Notes: generated by a model from the sequence alone, not told the origin. DNA of 64,000 nt from a bacterium (GCA_021846685.1 JAJZWL010000001.1:73018-137017), one strand, 5' to 3'. Shown: positions 43,252 through 50,665, counted from the first letter of the stretch. Translations and numbers: made by a program.

Positions 43252-44310
43252 TTATTTTGTAGTTAATCTATAGAGATTTCCAATCCGTTTAGCTCTTTCT
43301 CCTACTGCATGAGTATCTCCTGGGAGTATAATTCTTCTCACTCTAGATTGCATTCCTTGAGGAATGCTATTGTTTAAATCTTTAGAGGAGCTGATTGTAC
43401 TTTTTGATCCATTTATGAAAATAACCCTCATATCAGGCTGACTTTCTAATGCTGATTTCAACATATAGGGAACTATACGTCTTGACATTCCTGCAGGATA
43501 AGCAGTAAACATGCCTTTTCTTCTCATTGGTTTTAATACTAAATCTTTTCCTAATTTTGCATATGTTTTTACAGGATTTTTCTTATTATCAACACCACTA
43601 GCTTCTCTTTGTTTTTTGTCATGAGGGTCTTTTTCGTAAAAACTTAAGTTAGGGGCATCTGAAGCAAAAGCTTTCATTATTCCAATACTTGCTTTGGTTT
43701 TTTTTAATTTTTTTCTTTCAGTAAAATCTTTTACTCCTGGAATCTCAAGAGCAAATAAAGTTTTGACTGTAAATCCAAAATCATCAGCTTGTTCTGCTAA
43801 ACTTAAAGCTATAAGAGCTCCTTGAGAATAACCAGCCAAATCAATTTCACAAGTATTCCCAAGTAGAGGCTCTAATGCTCTATACATTGATTTAGATAAT
43901 TGTGAAAAGGGATTATCATTTTCTCTTAAAGATTTTGCTTGTGTTCTAGTCATATCAGAAGACTCTCCTACAGAATGACTCTCCACTATTATAATGGGCT
44001 TAGATTCTGCTGCCATTTCTTGAGCTAGGTATAATATTGGTTTGTGTTCTATTCCTATATTATATTGTAATGTGAGTATTGTAGGGGTATCTCCTTTTTT
44101 TAATGCTTCCTCATTTAAGATAGCTACTCTTAATGTTTGTCTTGTTTCTGGGTCTTCAATTTCAGTATAAGTAATAGGGGATTCAGATATATTTTTTGGA
44201 TCTTTGCCATCAATTAAAAAAGAAGGAGCGTTATTGTTAAATTCCCTCAAATTCTGAGACGCAGAATTGCTCCCAGTAGTATTTCCTTCTATAAATGTCT
44301 CTATTCCCAT
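43252..44310 (-). CDS. Alpha/beta-hydrolase-like protein, paralogue 2
   Basis: 352 residues, a paralogue of the protein at 28.1 kb. Shared features are the N-terminal NLREFNNNAPSFLIDGKD, the elbow LAGYSQGALIALSLAEQADD (about 159-178), ESHSVGESSDMTRTQ, and the C-terminal catalytic-His candidate LPGDTHAVGERAKRIG. An insert of about 20 residues (around DPHDKKQREASGVDNKK) distinguishes it. The substrate is unknown. Together the paralogues, in opposite orientation, bracket the cassette region. Confidence 0.65.
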   Translation of the reverse strand: MGIETFIEGNTTGSNSASQNLREFNNNAPSFLIDGKDPKNISESPITYTEIEDPETRQTLRVAILNEEALKKGDTPTILTLQYNIGIEHKPILYLAQEMAAESKPIIIVESHSVGESSDMTRTQAKSLRENDNPFSQLSKSMYRALEPLLGNTCEIDLAGYSQGALIALSLAEQADDFGFTVKTLFALEIPGVKDFTERKKLKKTKASIGIMKAFASDAPNLSFYEKDPHDKKQREASGVDNKKNPVKTYAKLGKDLVLKPMRRKGMFTAYPAGMSRRIVPYMLKSALESQPDMRVIFINGSKSTISSSKDLNNSIPQGMQSRVRRIILPGDTHAVGERAKRIGNLYRLTTK

Positions 44311-44333
44311 AATATTTTTTAATATAAAAACAG

Positions 44334-44362
44334 ATTATATTCTAACCTATAATTTTTGTCAA
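44334..44362 (-). promoter_or_regulatory. Promoter of hydrolase paralogue 2
   Basis: Minus strand TTGACA (44357-44362), 17-base spacer starting AAAATTATAGG, TATAAT (44334-44339). It is homologous to the promoter of paralogue 1. Confidence 0.7.
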
Positions 44363-44417
44363 TGACAACATTCTCGTCATATATATATGCTTATGTACTG
44401 CAATATTATTTACATGT

Positions 44418-44446
44418 TTGACATTTTCTATGGGGTGTAATAATAT
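44418..44446 (+). promoter_or_regulatory. Putative promoter of the 44.5 kb gene
   Basis: TTGACA (44418-44423), 17 bases, TAATAT (44441-44446). The ATG follows 30 bases later. The divergent hydrolase promoter lies 56 bases away. Confidence 0.5.
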
Positions 44447-44475
44447 ATTTATATTAATTTTAGTTTTATATATTT

Positions 44476-45066
44476 ATGGGGACAGAGACAGATTTAAACT
44501 TACGTTTTAATGGTGATATTGTAGCTGTTGGAATAACTGATCAAGGTATAAGATATGAAAAATCTGAAACTCAGGAAGTTCTTCCTAATGATGGATATGA
44601 AGTAACTACCAGTACTAAGTATTCTGATGGACATAGAAGTAAGGAGAGGTATGTTCATAGAAATGATGAGCAAGGAAATCCTATTGAAAATATTGTGTCT
44701 GTAGAAGATAGTAATACTCAAGATGTTGTAACATTTTTTAAATTTGAAAGAACTTCTTTTATAGATAATACGCGTATTACAACTGAAGTGATAAGAGATG
44801 ATGAAGGGAACTTAAAGGAATATACCTATAGAGGTTTTGTTTCTGGAAGCAGAGTTTTAACATCACATCACATAGAATATGGAGATGATAATAAAAGATT
44901 AAGAGAAGTAATAGTGAAATCAAATAATCGTACTATAAGTACATTTAATGATAATGGTGAATTATTAAGGAGGGAAATTGTAAGGGTAAAAGGAAATCAA
45001 GAAATAACTGCGATTTATGGAAGTGATGGTAAAATCATAGAACATAAGAAAACTTTTTTAAGATAA
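44476..45066 (+). CDS. Beta-repeat hypothetical protein
   Basis: 196 residues, soluble, with no signal peptide. Alternating polar/hydrophobic strands with recurring DDEGNLKEYTYRG, DDNKRLREVIVKS, NDNGELLRREIV and GSDGKIIEHKK units suggest a meander of beta-hairpins like MORN- or RHS-type repeats. No catalytic motif seen and no family recognised. It is divergent from hydrolase paralogue 2 and ends about 90 bases before tRNA-Ser(TGA). Confidence 0.55.
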   Translation: MGTETDLNLRFNGDIVAVGITDQGIRYEKSETQEVLPNDGYEVTTSTKYSDGHRSKERYVHRNDEQGNPIENIVSVEDSNTQDVVTFFKFERTSFIDNTRITTEVIRDDEGNLKEYTYRGFVSGSRVLTSHHIEYGDDNKRLREVIVKSNNRTISTFNDNGELLRREIVRVKGNQEITAIYGSDGKIIEHKKTFLR

Positions 45067-45158
45067 AGTTTGGTTAATTTAAATTTGCATGTATTATAAT
45101 CTCTATTTGGATGATATAATCATTTTTATAAATAATTTCTATTTATATGAAACTGTAA

Positions 45159-45245
45159 GGAGAGGTGGCCGAGTGGTTGATGGTAACAGTCTTGAAAACT
45201 GTCGGGGGTGAAAGCTCCTCGTGGGTTCGAATCCCACCCTCTCCG
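45159..45245 (+). tRNA. tRNA-Ser(TGA)
   Basis: 87 bases. The acceptor stem GGAGAGG pairs with CCTCTCC, discriminator G. The anticodon loop CTTGAAA gives TGA (UCA and, by wobble, other UCN). It has a long variable arm and T arm GTGGG-TTCGAAT-CCCAC. No CCA encoded. A duplicated leader and a RelBE module follow. Confidence 0.96.
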
Positions 45246-45350
45246 AAGTAGATATATCTTAACTTGAAATTTCCACACTATATTCTTATATAATCTATTT
45301 ATAAACGTATATAATTATTATCTATAGTAAAAAATATTCTTTAATTGACA
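45242..45350 (+). repeat. Leader copy 2, after tRNA-Ser(TGA)
   Basis: This stretch begins in the last bases of the tRNA and ends with the -35 box TTGACA. Its partner is at 26578-26685 on the minus strand, about 93% identical by hand alignment. The genes that follow differ (RelBE here, AbiE there). Confidence 0.9.
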
Positions 45351-45373
45351 AAAACTAACTAAAATGGTATTGT
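45345..45373 (+). promoter_or_regulatory. Promoter of third RelBE module
   Basis: TTGACA (45345-45350), 17-base spacer, TATTGT (45368-45373). The -35 is in the duplicated leader and the -10 is outside it. Confidence 0.65.
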
Positions 45374-45398
45374 TTAGTATATACTTATCAATAATAAT

Positions 45399-45680
45399 AT
45401 GAGTGATACAAATTTAATACAAATAAAAGTAAATAAAGAATTTAGAGCAAAACTTGAAGATATTGCCTCTGAGTATGATTTACCTGTATCTTCTTTTATA
45501 AAGGTAGTAATAGGTGATTTTATAAGAAATAAAAGAACTAATATATTAACAGAGAATGGCTTCTCTAAAAAAGAAGAACAAAGAATATTGGATAGTATTA
45601 ATATAACCAATAAAGATATAAAAAATAAAAAAGTAAATATAATCAATACTAAAGATTTCATATCTTCCTTGAATGATTAA
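45399..45680 (+). CDS. RelB-like antitoxin (third RelBE module)
   Basis: 93 residues: an N-terminal ribbon-helix-helix-like DNA-binding segment (LIQIKVNKEFRAKLEDIASE, then LPVSSFIKVVIGDFI) and a Lys/Asn/Ile-rich C terminus ending in NTKDFISSLND, like the tail HKDFIKTVS of the antitoxin at 42.6 kb. It overlaps the toxin start by eight bases. First gene behind tRNA-Ser(TGA). Confidence 0.78.
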   Translation: MSDTNLIQIKVNKEFRAKLEDIASEYDLPVSSFIKVVIGDFIRNKRTNILTENGFSKKEEQRILDSINITNKDIKNKKVNIINTKDFISSLND

Positions 45681-45948
45681 AAGAGTGATCTATTCTAATA
45701 ATTTCAAAAAATCCTATAGGAAAGTTATTCTGAAGAATAGAAAATTTAAAGACTCATTTGATAAGAAGTGGAATATATTTATTAATAATCCAGAATATCC
45801 AAGTTTAAAAAATCATGATTTAAAGGGAAATTTAAAAGGGTTAAAATCAATTTCTATAAAATATAACATGAGATTAATATATAAAGAAGTATCTAAAGAT
45901 ATAATTATTGTATATGATATAGGGACACATGATGAAGTTTATAAATAA
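45673..45948 (+). CDS. RelE-like toxin (third RelBE module)
   Basis: 91 residues of the RelE/YafQ type: VIYSNNFKKSYRKVILKNRK at the start, PEYPSLKNHDLKGNLKGLKS in the core (compare PYHPSLRTHKVS in the second module) and MRLIYKEVSKDIIIVYDIGT plus HDEVYK at the end. Predicted ribosome-dependent mRNase. Translation is coupled to the antitoxin. Site G follows 22 bases after the stop. Confidence 0.8.
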   Translation: MIKRVIYSNNFKKSYRKVILKNRKFKDSFDKKWNIFINNPEYPSLKNHDLKGNLKGLKSISIKYNMRLIYKEVSKDIIIVYDIGTHDEVYK

Positions 45949-45969
45949 ATTCTAAATTATATTTATAAT

Positions 45970-46003
45970 AAAAGTTTGAATAGCGTCTACGGTCTCCCGA
46001 AGT
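45970..46003 (+). repeat. tRNA-Ser 3'-end mimic, site G
   Basis: AAAAGTTTGAATAGCG, then TCTACGGTCTCCCGAAGT. It is the near-identical partner of site F, including the AAGT tag of tRNA-Ser(TGA). It closes the RelBE cassette and abuts the transposase remnant. Confidence 0.78.
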
Positions 46004-46049
46004 CACGCCACATCGCGTCTCATAGTAAGGAAGCACTCATAGATGGAGT

Positions 46050-46355
46050 ATGGCTTATCAAATCAAACAGAACATTCAAGTATACAAGAAACAAGCGGAT
46101 ATTGAACATGCATTTGATATCATAAAGAATGTTCTTGATATACGCCCTGTATACCATCATAACGATGACAGGGTAAATGGACATGTATTCGTATGTGTAT
46201 TAGCATATGCAGTTGCAAGAATTCTTGAGATTAAATCAAAAGATACAATACATAATATTATTGAAAGATACAGAAACTCTATTATCCTATCAATCAACAA
46301 CAAACCACACATAGTTGGAGAACAAACATTGTTAAACCAACTAAAACAGACATAG
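46050..46355 (+). pseudogene. C-terminal fragment of an IS4/IS1634-type transposase
   Basis: 101 residues with DIEHAFDIIKNVLDIRPVYH and RVNGHVFVCVLAYAVARILE, the C-terminal Glu-containing part of IS1634-like DDE transposases (normally over 450 residues). The in-frame upstream sequence has a stop at 46026 and no N-terminal domains, so this is a remnant. It lies just after site G. Confidence 0.7.
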
Positions 46356-46434
46356 TGGGGGCTAGAATTTAAACAGAAATCACATTACAACAGCATTTAT
46401 TCAATTTAACTGTCGAACCTGAGTTAGAAGACTC

Positions 46435-46554
46435 CAATCATCAGAAGGCTTAGTGTTACCAAAAAGTATTGGAGGATCTCTTGTTCTCATAGGAATCCAA
46501 TCAGCAGAGAAGATAGAATTAAGAAGAAATTATCCTAATATAAGGATTTTGTAG
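46435..46554 (+). pseudogene. Remnant of leucine-rich tail protein (copy 1)
   Basis: In-frame translation gives SSEGLVLPKSIGGSLVLIGI and ends ELRRNYPNIRIL. It is homologous to the tail at 48.2 kb. The upstream frame is broken. The rest of 46356-46828 has no gene; the homology with the 48 kb copy continues to about 46666. Confidence 0.6.
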
Positions 46555-46666
46555 ATAATCTGGAAGTTCAAATAATGTGCACAATCTCTTCGAATTTGAG
46601 TTTTAATATATTGAAAATTAGAACTTCTAAATCTTTAAATAGTACAAGTATAAAATCCTTATTTTG
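46436..46666 (+). repeat. Direct repeat, copy 1 (partner 48150-48382)
   Basis: About 230 bases covering the leucine-rich tail, its stop and 110 bases of untranslated sequence are repeated in the same orientation 1.7 kb downstream with many substitutions and small gaps. The two copies bracket a membrane protein and an M23 peptidase. Confidence 0.75.
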
Positions 46667-46792
46667 TTGTTAAACTAACAAGATTATAATTAGTGGAAGG
46701 TTTGTTTTTATGATAACATAAAGGTGAATATGAGAGGTATATATTTATCACAAGGCATTTTTTAGCTCCCTCGAAGATCTCAGGGAATTAAG

Positions 46793-46821
46793 TATACACC
46801 TTATTATTATAGTGATATAAT
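46793..46821 (+). promoter_or_regulatory. Putative extended -10 promoter
   Basis: TGATATAAT (the -10 is 46816-46821) with a weak TATACA 17 bases upstream. The ATG at 46829 is seven bases after the -10, so the transcript would be leaderless. Confidence 0.5.
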
Positions 46822-46828
46822 TTAGAAA

Positions 46829-47221
46829 ATGGATTCAGATAACAAGGCAGTAGAGACAAAAAATAACAAGAAGACCCGACCTACACTTGTTGGGGTAATA
46901 GCTATATTTGTAATACTTTCTGGTATTATGAGTTTGGCATTTTCATTAATATTCTTAGTATCTGGAATTTTAACTTCTATTTTAATTGGTGTTGTATTTT
47001 TCATTATTGGCGTATTAAATATAATTACTTCTATTGGATTATTTAAAATGACTAAATGGGGATTATATTTATTTATAATTTTAGGTGTTATAGCAATAAT
47101 TTATTTAATATTTACTAATTTTTATCCTAATATATCTTTAAATTCTACTTCTGATATTTCAATATTAATATATTTAGCTATATTTTTCTATTTTTCACGA
47201 ATTATCAAAAGGTTTGAATAG
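46829..47221 (+). CDS. Four-helix membrane protein, unknown
   Basis: 130 residues: a polar 20-residue N terminus, then four predicted transmembrane helices (about 21-43, 46-70, 75-95, 103-125). Small glycine-containing helices (LVSGILTSILIGVVFFIIGV) recall DUF2127/YidH-type small membrane proteins, without certainty. It is followed after 38 bases by the M23 peptidase on the same strand. Confidence 0.55.
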   Translation: MDSDNKAVETKNNKKTRPTLVGVIAIFVILSGIMSLAFSLIFLVSGILTSILIGVVFFIIGVLNIITSIGLFKMTKWGLYLFIILGVIAIIYLIFTNFYPNISLNSTSDISILIYLAIFFYFSRIIKRFE

Positions 47222-47259
47222 TATTAATAATCTATGATAATACTTGTTAGGAGAAGCTA

Positions 47260-48057
47260 ATGGAAGATAAAATTAATAAAAATACCACGATAGAAGAGGA
47301 TATATTAAATAATGTTGAAATTACGAAAAAAGATACTTCTAGGAAAATTTTGATTTATCCATTTGATACCAATTTAAATCCCATAATAATAACTGAAGGT
47401 TGGTTTTATTCTGAAGAAGAAAACTCAATCCATGGAACAACAGATCATGAAGGAATTGATTTTGCACTACCCATAGGGACTCCAATTAAAGCAGCCTTTG
47501 ATGGGTATGCTGTCTCCACTTATGGATTTAGTTGGGTGACAGACATTAATCCTGATACTCAAAAAGAAGAATTCCGATTATTTTATGGTGATAAAATAAG
47601 CATGGATATAGGTTTATTTGTACAAATATATAATCCTAAGACGACATTATTTACCCAGTATGGACATTTATCTAAAATTAACGAACAAATACCTTTCACA
47701 AAACCTTTATTTGAGGAGGAAACTGAAACATATTTTCCTGCAGGAAATAGAATTGACCCTAAAAAATATTCTTTATCAAGAAATGCTGTATATGTTAAAA
47801 AGGGAACTGTTATTGGATATTCTGGAATTAGTGGTATTACAAAAGGTTTTATAGATTATCCCGAATGTATGAATACAGTGAGAAGAGATCCTATATGGGA
47901 TGAACCTCATTTACATTTTCAATTATTTAAAAGGAGCCCTAATCAAAAATATGCCAAACTTATAGATCCATATGGAATATATTCAACATGCGATTTATAT
48001 AAAGAGTCTACGGAAAAAGACTTTGACAGGAAACATATATCTTTATGGAGATCTTAA
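47260..48057 (+). CDS. M23-family metallopeptidase-like protein
   Basis: 265 residues with a LytM/M23 fold that cleaves peptidoglycan cross-links in family members. The first zinc ligands are in TTDHEGIDFALPIGTPIKAA (His and Asp, about 67-86), and the second His pair in EPHLHFQLFKR (about 215-225). The central YGHLSKI supplies another conserved His. There is no signal peptide, so export or a cytoplasmic role is unclear. Unusually for this window it has a Shine-Dalgarno (AGGAG six bases before ATG). The last codons overlap, in another frame, the remnant tail protein. Confidence 0.75.
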   Translation: MEDKINKNTTIEEDILNNVEITKKDTSRKILIYPFDTNLNPIIITEGWFYSEEENSIHGTTDHEGIDFALPIGTPIKAAFDGYAVSTYGFSWVTDINPDTQKEEFRLFYGDKISMDIGLFVQIYNPKTTLFTQYGHLSKINEQIPFTKPLFEEETETYFPAGNRIDPKKYSLSRNAVYVKKGTVIGYSGISGITKGFIDYPECMNTVRRDPIWDEPHLHFQLFKRSPNQKYAKLIDPYGIYSTCDLYKESTEKDFDRKHISLWRS

Positions 48058-48268
48058 TTTTAGGCATGTTAATCTCAGTGATCTAAAATCAGTAGTAACA
48101 AAATTTTGGGAGAGAGTTGGTGGAACTCTTGATCTTAGTAGTCTAGAGTCAGAAGAAGGGTTAGTGTTGCCAGAAAGTATTGGAAGAGCTCTTGTTCTCA
48201 GAGGACTAAAATCAGAAGAAGAGAGAGAATTAAAAAGAAATTATCTTAATATAAGGATTTTTAGATAA
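48032..48268 (+). pseudogene. Leucine-rich tail remnant (copy 2)
   Basis: About 78 residues in a frame different from the M23 gene it overlaps: YLYGDLNFRHVNLSDLKSV, GGTLDLSSLESEEGLVLPES, IGRALVLRGLKSEEERELKR. These are irregular leucine-rich units of about 20 residues, as in CPR surface or effector proteins with L-x-L-x-x-L patterns. There is no start of its own, so it seems to be the tail of a larger lost gene. Confidence 0.55.
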
Positions 48269-48382
48269 TAGATAATATAGAAGTTTGAATAATGTACACA
48301 ATCTCTTAAAATTTGAGCTTTAACATGTTGAAAGTCAAAACTACTAAATCGTTAAATAGTACAAGTATAAAATGTTTATTTT
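48150..48382 (+). repeat. Direct repeat, copy 2
   Basis: Second copy of the leucine-rich tail plus following untranslated DNA. See the entry at 46436. Both end with TTAAATAGTACAAGTATAAA followed by A/T-rich sequence. Confidence 0.75.
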
Positions 48383-48990
48383 AAATGTCTTACTATCATA
48401 GGAATTTCTGTCATTCGATATCTTTGTAAGCTTAATATTTTTAAAGCTGCAATTCTATATCTGCCATCATTTATTATATAATATTTACCTTCTTTTTCCA
48501 TACAATCAATAGGAAATTAAACTAAGAAATTATTATCTCCTGATAAAATTTCTGTATCATATCTTTAAGATCTGCAATATTTCTTAAACTTTCATTATGT
48601 AAAAAACTGTCTACATAAATATTCTAACCTATAACCTTATTTATATCTATAAATTTTAATTCTTCACTTGAGATGTTTGTTCTTATAATATCTATCTTTT
48701 AAGGAATTATTTTTTGTAATATTTCTATTGCTTGATCAATTATTATAGAATCTTGTTCTTTTGTATCTATATTATCTATATAGGACAAGGCTAACTTTTT
48801 AGAATCGTCACTATCTATGTAGTCGCCCATAACTATATCTAATTCACTCCCTATATTTATGATTGCAAGAAATGTATTTGGATGTATAGGATCTATTTTT
48901 TCTGCATTTTTTGATTACCTAATGAATCTGAATCAAACACACTCTTATTTTTACATAGATATCCTATAGAAGCCAGTATGGTGGATGTTT
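48383..48990 (-). pseudogene. Decayed ParB/Srx-domain gene
   Basis: Minus-strand translation gives pieces of a once-coding region: PNTFLAIINIGSELDIVMGD with the following IDSDDSKKLALSYIDNI, then SEELKFIDINKVIG, then KEGKYYIINDGRYRIAALKI, a ParB/sulfiredoxin-type N-terminal motif (G-x-R-R/Y-x-x-A). In-frame stops and frameshifts separate them. The piece order is reversed relative to a normal ParB N terminus, so it may be another nuclease-like ParB relative. This accounts for the 768-base gap without an intact gene. Confidence 0.5.
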
Positions 48991-49036
48991 TTTATGAGTG
49001 TAAAACAAATAATAATAATAATATGTATATTAATAT

Positions 49037-49804
49037 ATGGAGTATTATTATTTATTAAATTATTTAAATTCAAATCTAAGTCTTTTTATAGATGATATTA
49101 TCCTGAAGAAAGATTACAGTCTCTTTTTTTCTGATACAGATAGAAGGGAATATTGGAATTCTTGTTTTAATTTTAATTTGGAAAGTGTTTCTTTGAAGAA
49201 AATTGAAGATGAATTTTATTCAAGAAATCTTAATCCTTCATTTTGGATAACTGATAGTGATTATAAAACACGTCAAATATTACAAAATTCTTCTTATATA
49301 AATAGGAAGACAGATTATTGGATGATATTAGAGGATAAAAAAAAGTTTCAAATAGATAAATTAGATATTCAGAAAGTTATTAATCAGAAACATATTAATG
49401 ATTATATGGAAGTATTCTTTTCTGAGTATAATGATAAATATTTAAAATATCACAAGATGTTAAATGATAGATTATGGAGTAAATCTATTCAGTCATATAT
49501 TCTCTATGAAGATAAAGTGCCTGTATCAATAGGTTCTGAAACTGAATTTGATGATATAGGATTAATACAGTCCTTAGTAACAAGAGAAGAATATCGTCAT
49601 AAAAGTTATGGATATAATGTGTGTAGGAGTATTATTAATGATTCTAATGCGAGTAAATTTTTTTTAAGATCTGATATTAATGGTAGCGGTATTAAGTTAT
49701 ATCAAAATTTAGGATTTAAAGAATTAATGAGAATAGGAATTTTTTCAAAGAAGAAAATAAAAGATCTGAAATTTATTCAAAAAATGAAATATTATAGAAA
49801 ATAG
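49037..49804 (+). CDS. GNAT-family N-acetyltransferase
   Basis: 255 residues. The C-terminal half is a GNAT domain: IGLIQSLVTREEYRHKSYGY (about 173-192) contains motif A, where R-x-x-G/S-x-G/A normally binds acetyl-CoA, here RHKSYGYNV, and ASKFFLRSDINGSGIKLYQN with LGFKEL forms motif B. The N-terminal half (about 1-125) is an unassigned helical domain, possibly a second degenerate GNAT unit as in FemX-like enzymes. The acceptor is unknown. Confidence 0.7.
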   Translation: MEYYYLLNYLNSNLSLFIDDIILKKDYSLFFSDTDRREYWNSCFNFNLESVSLKKIEDEFYSRNLNPSFWITDSDYKTRQILQNSSYINRKTDYWMILEDKKKFQIDKLDIQKVINQKHINDYMEVFFSEYNDKYLKYHKMLNDRLWSKSIQSYILYEDKVPVSIGSETEFDDIGLIQSLVTREEYRHKSYGYNVCRSIINDSNASKFFLRSDINGSGIKLYQNLGFKELMRIGIFSKKKIKDLKFIQKMKYYRK

Positions 49805-49817
49805 ATTAAATTTTTGA

Positions 49818-49823
49818 TATAAT
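49818..49823 (+). promoter_or_regulatory. Extended -10 of the 45-residue gene
   Basis: TGATATAAT, with the -10 hexamer TATAAT at 49818-49823. The ATG at 49830 is six bases after it, giving a leaderless message. Confidence 0.5.
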
Positions 49824-49829
49824 CCATTT

Positions 49830-49967
49830 ATGTCGTCAGTAATAGATATGTTAACAGATATACTAATAAGTTTTTTGACTTGTGGTACCGCTGTGTTTAT
49901 TCTACTTTTTTCTTTAGCCTTGATATTAGGCTTTTCTGCTTCTATTTTCTTTCATATACACATATAA
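49830..49967 (+). CDS. Small single-pass membrane protein (45 residues)
   Basis: MSSVIDMLTDILISFLTCG, then a strongly hydrophobic segment AVFILLFSLALILGFSASIF and a short HIHI tail, stop TAA. The extended -10 just upstream and the clear membrane helix support a real gene. No family recognised. It is 24 bases before the YgjP-like gene. Confidence 0.5.
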   Translation: MSSVIDMLTDILISFLTCGTAVFILLFSLALILGFSASIFFHIHI

Positions 49968-49991
49968 TGTTTATTATTAATAATAAATCTA

Positions 49992-50537
49992 ATGCCTTAT
50001 ATATATATAGGTAATAAAAAAATATCTTATACTGTAAAGAAAAGTAAAAAGGCTAGAAATATAAGGTTGTCAGTATATAAAGATAATGAAATTAGGGTTA
50101 CTGTCCCTTATCGTTATAATATAGATAATATTGATCAGTTATTACTTAATAAATCTGATTGGATACTAAAGTCAATTTCAGAAAATAGTAAAAATTTTAT
50201 AATAGAAGAAGCTGCTGAATTTTCCGTTTTAAAAAATGAGTATTTAAAATATATCACAGGTAGAGTTATATATTTAAATTCTTTTTATAATTTTAATTAT
50301 CAAAAAATCACTTTGAGAAAATCAAAAACCAGATGGGGCAGTTGTTCTATAAATGGCAATTTAAATTTTAATTATAAAATATATTATTTACCTCAAAAAT
50401 TTTCTGATTACATAATTATTCATGAGCTTTGTCATCTAAAAGAGTTTAATCATTCTTCGAATTTTTGGGCTCTAGTAAAGGGTAGGATTCCTGAGTATAA
50501 AGAGATAAAAAAAGAATTAAAAAGGTATTCTTTATAA
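49992..50537 (+). CDS. YgjP/DUF45-type zinc metallopeptidase
   Basis: 181 residues of the WLM/SprT-like DUF45 family. The zinc motif is IIHELCHLKEFNHSSNFWAL (about 139-158), the H-E-L-x-H-x6-H pattern plus the NHSxxFW continuation typical of YgjP. Upstream, SKTRWGSCSINGNLNFNYKI is the second family hallmark. The biological substrate of the family is unsettled. It stands alone before the tuf promoter. Confidence 0.85.
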   Translation: MPYIYIGNKKISYTVKKSKKARNIRLSVYKDNEIRVTVPYRYNIDNIDQLLLNKSDWILKSISENSKNFIIEEAAEFSVLKNEYLKYITGRVIYLNSFYNFNYQKITLRKSKTRWGSCSINGNLNFNYKIYYLPQKFSDYIIIHELCHLKEFNHSSNFWALVKGRIPEYKEIKKELKRYSL

Positions 50538-50607
50538 TTTATATAAATTACTCTATAATTATATAAAATACAGATTTACAAATATTAGTATATATGATAT
50601 ATTGTTC

Positions 50608-50636
50608 TTGCAATATAACTTGTTTATTTGTATAAT
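50608..50636 (+). promoter_or_regulatory. Promoter of tuf and ribosomal operon
   Basis: TTGCAA (50608-50613), 17-base spacer, TATAAT (50631-50636). The tuf ATG is 30 bases after the -10. No other strong promoter is seen through the tightly packed operon, so it probably drives tuf to secY. Confidence 0.7.
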
Positions 50637-50665
50637 CTCTTTGTTTAATTTAGTTAAAAAAAAAT

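Noticed and set aside
29264..46003. Integron attC sites and an integron array
   Set aside because: The repeated sites lack the RYYYAAC and GTTRRRY core pair and the long imperfect palindrome of attC, and no IntI is visible. The tRNA-Ser 3' similarity explains them better.
26680..46003. Mimic sites as complete tRNA genes
   Set aside because: None has an acceptor 5' strand, D arm or anticodon arm upstream; only T-loop and 3' end are recognisable.
48032..48268. Leucine-rich frame as an intact gene
   Set aside because: It overlaps the end of the M23 gene, has no plausible start, and a second broken copy exists upstream; treated as a remnant.
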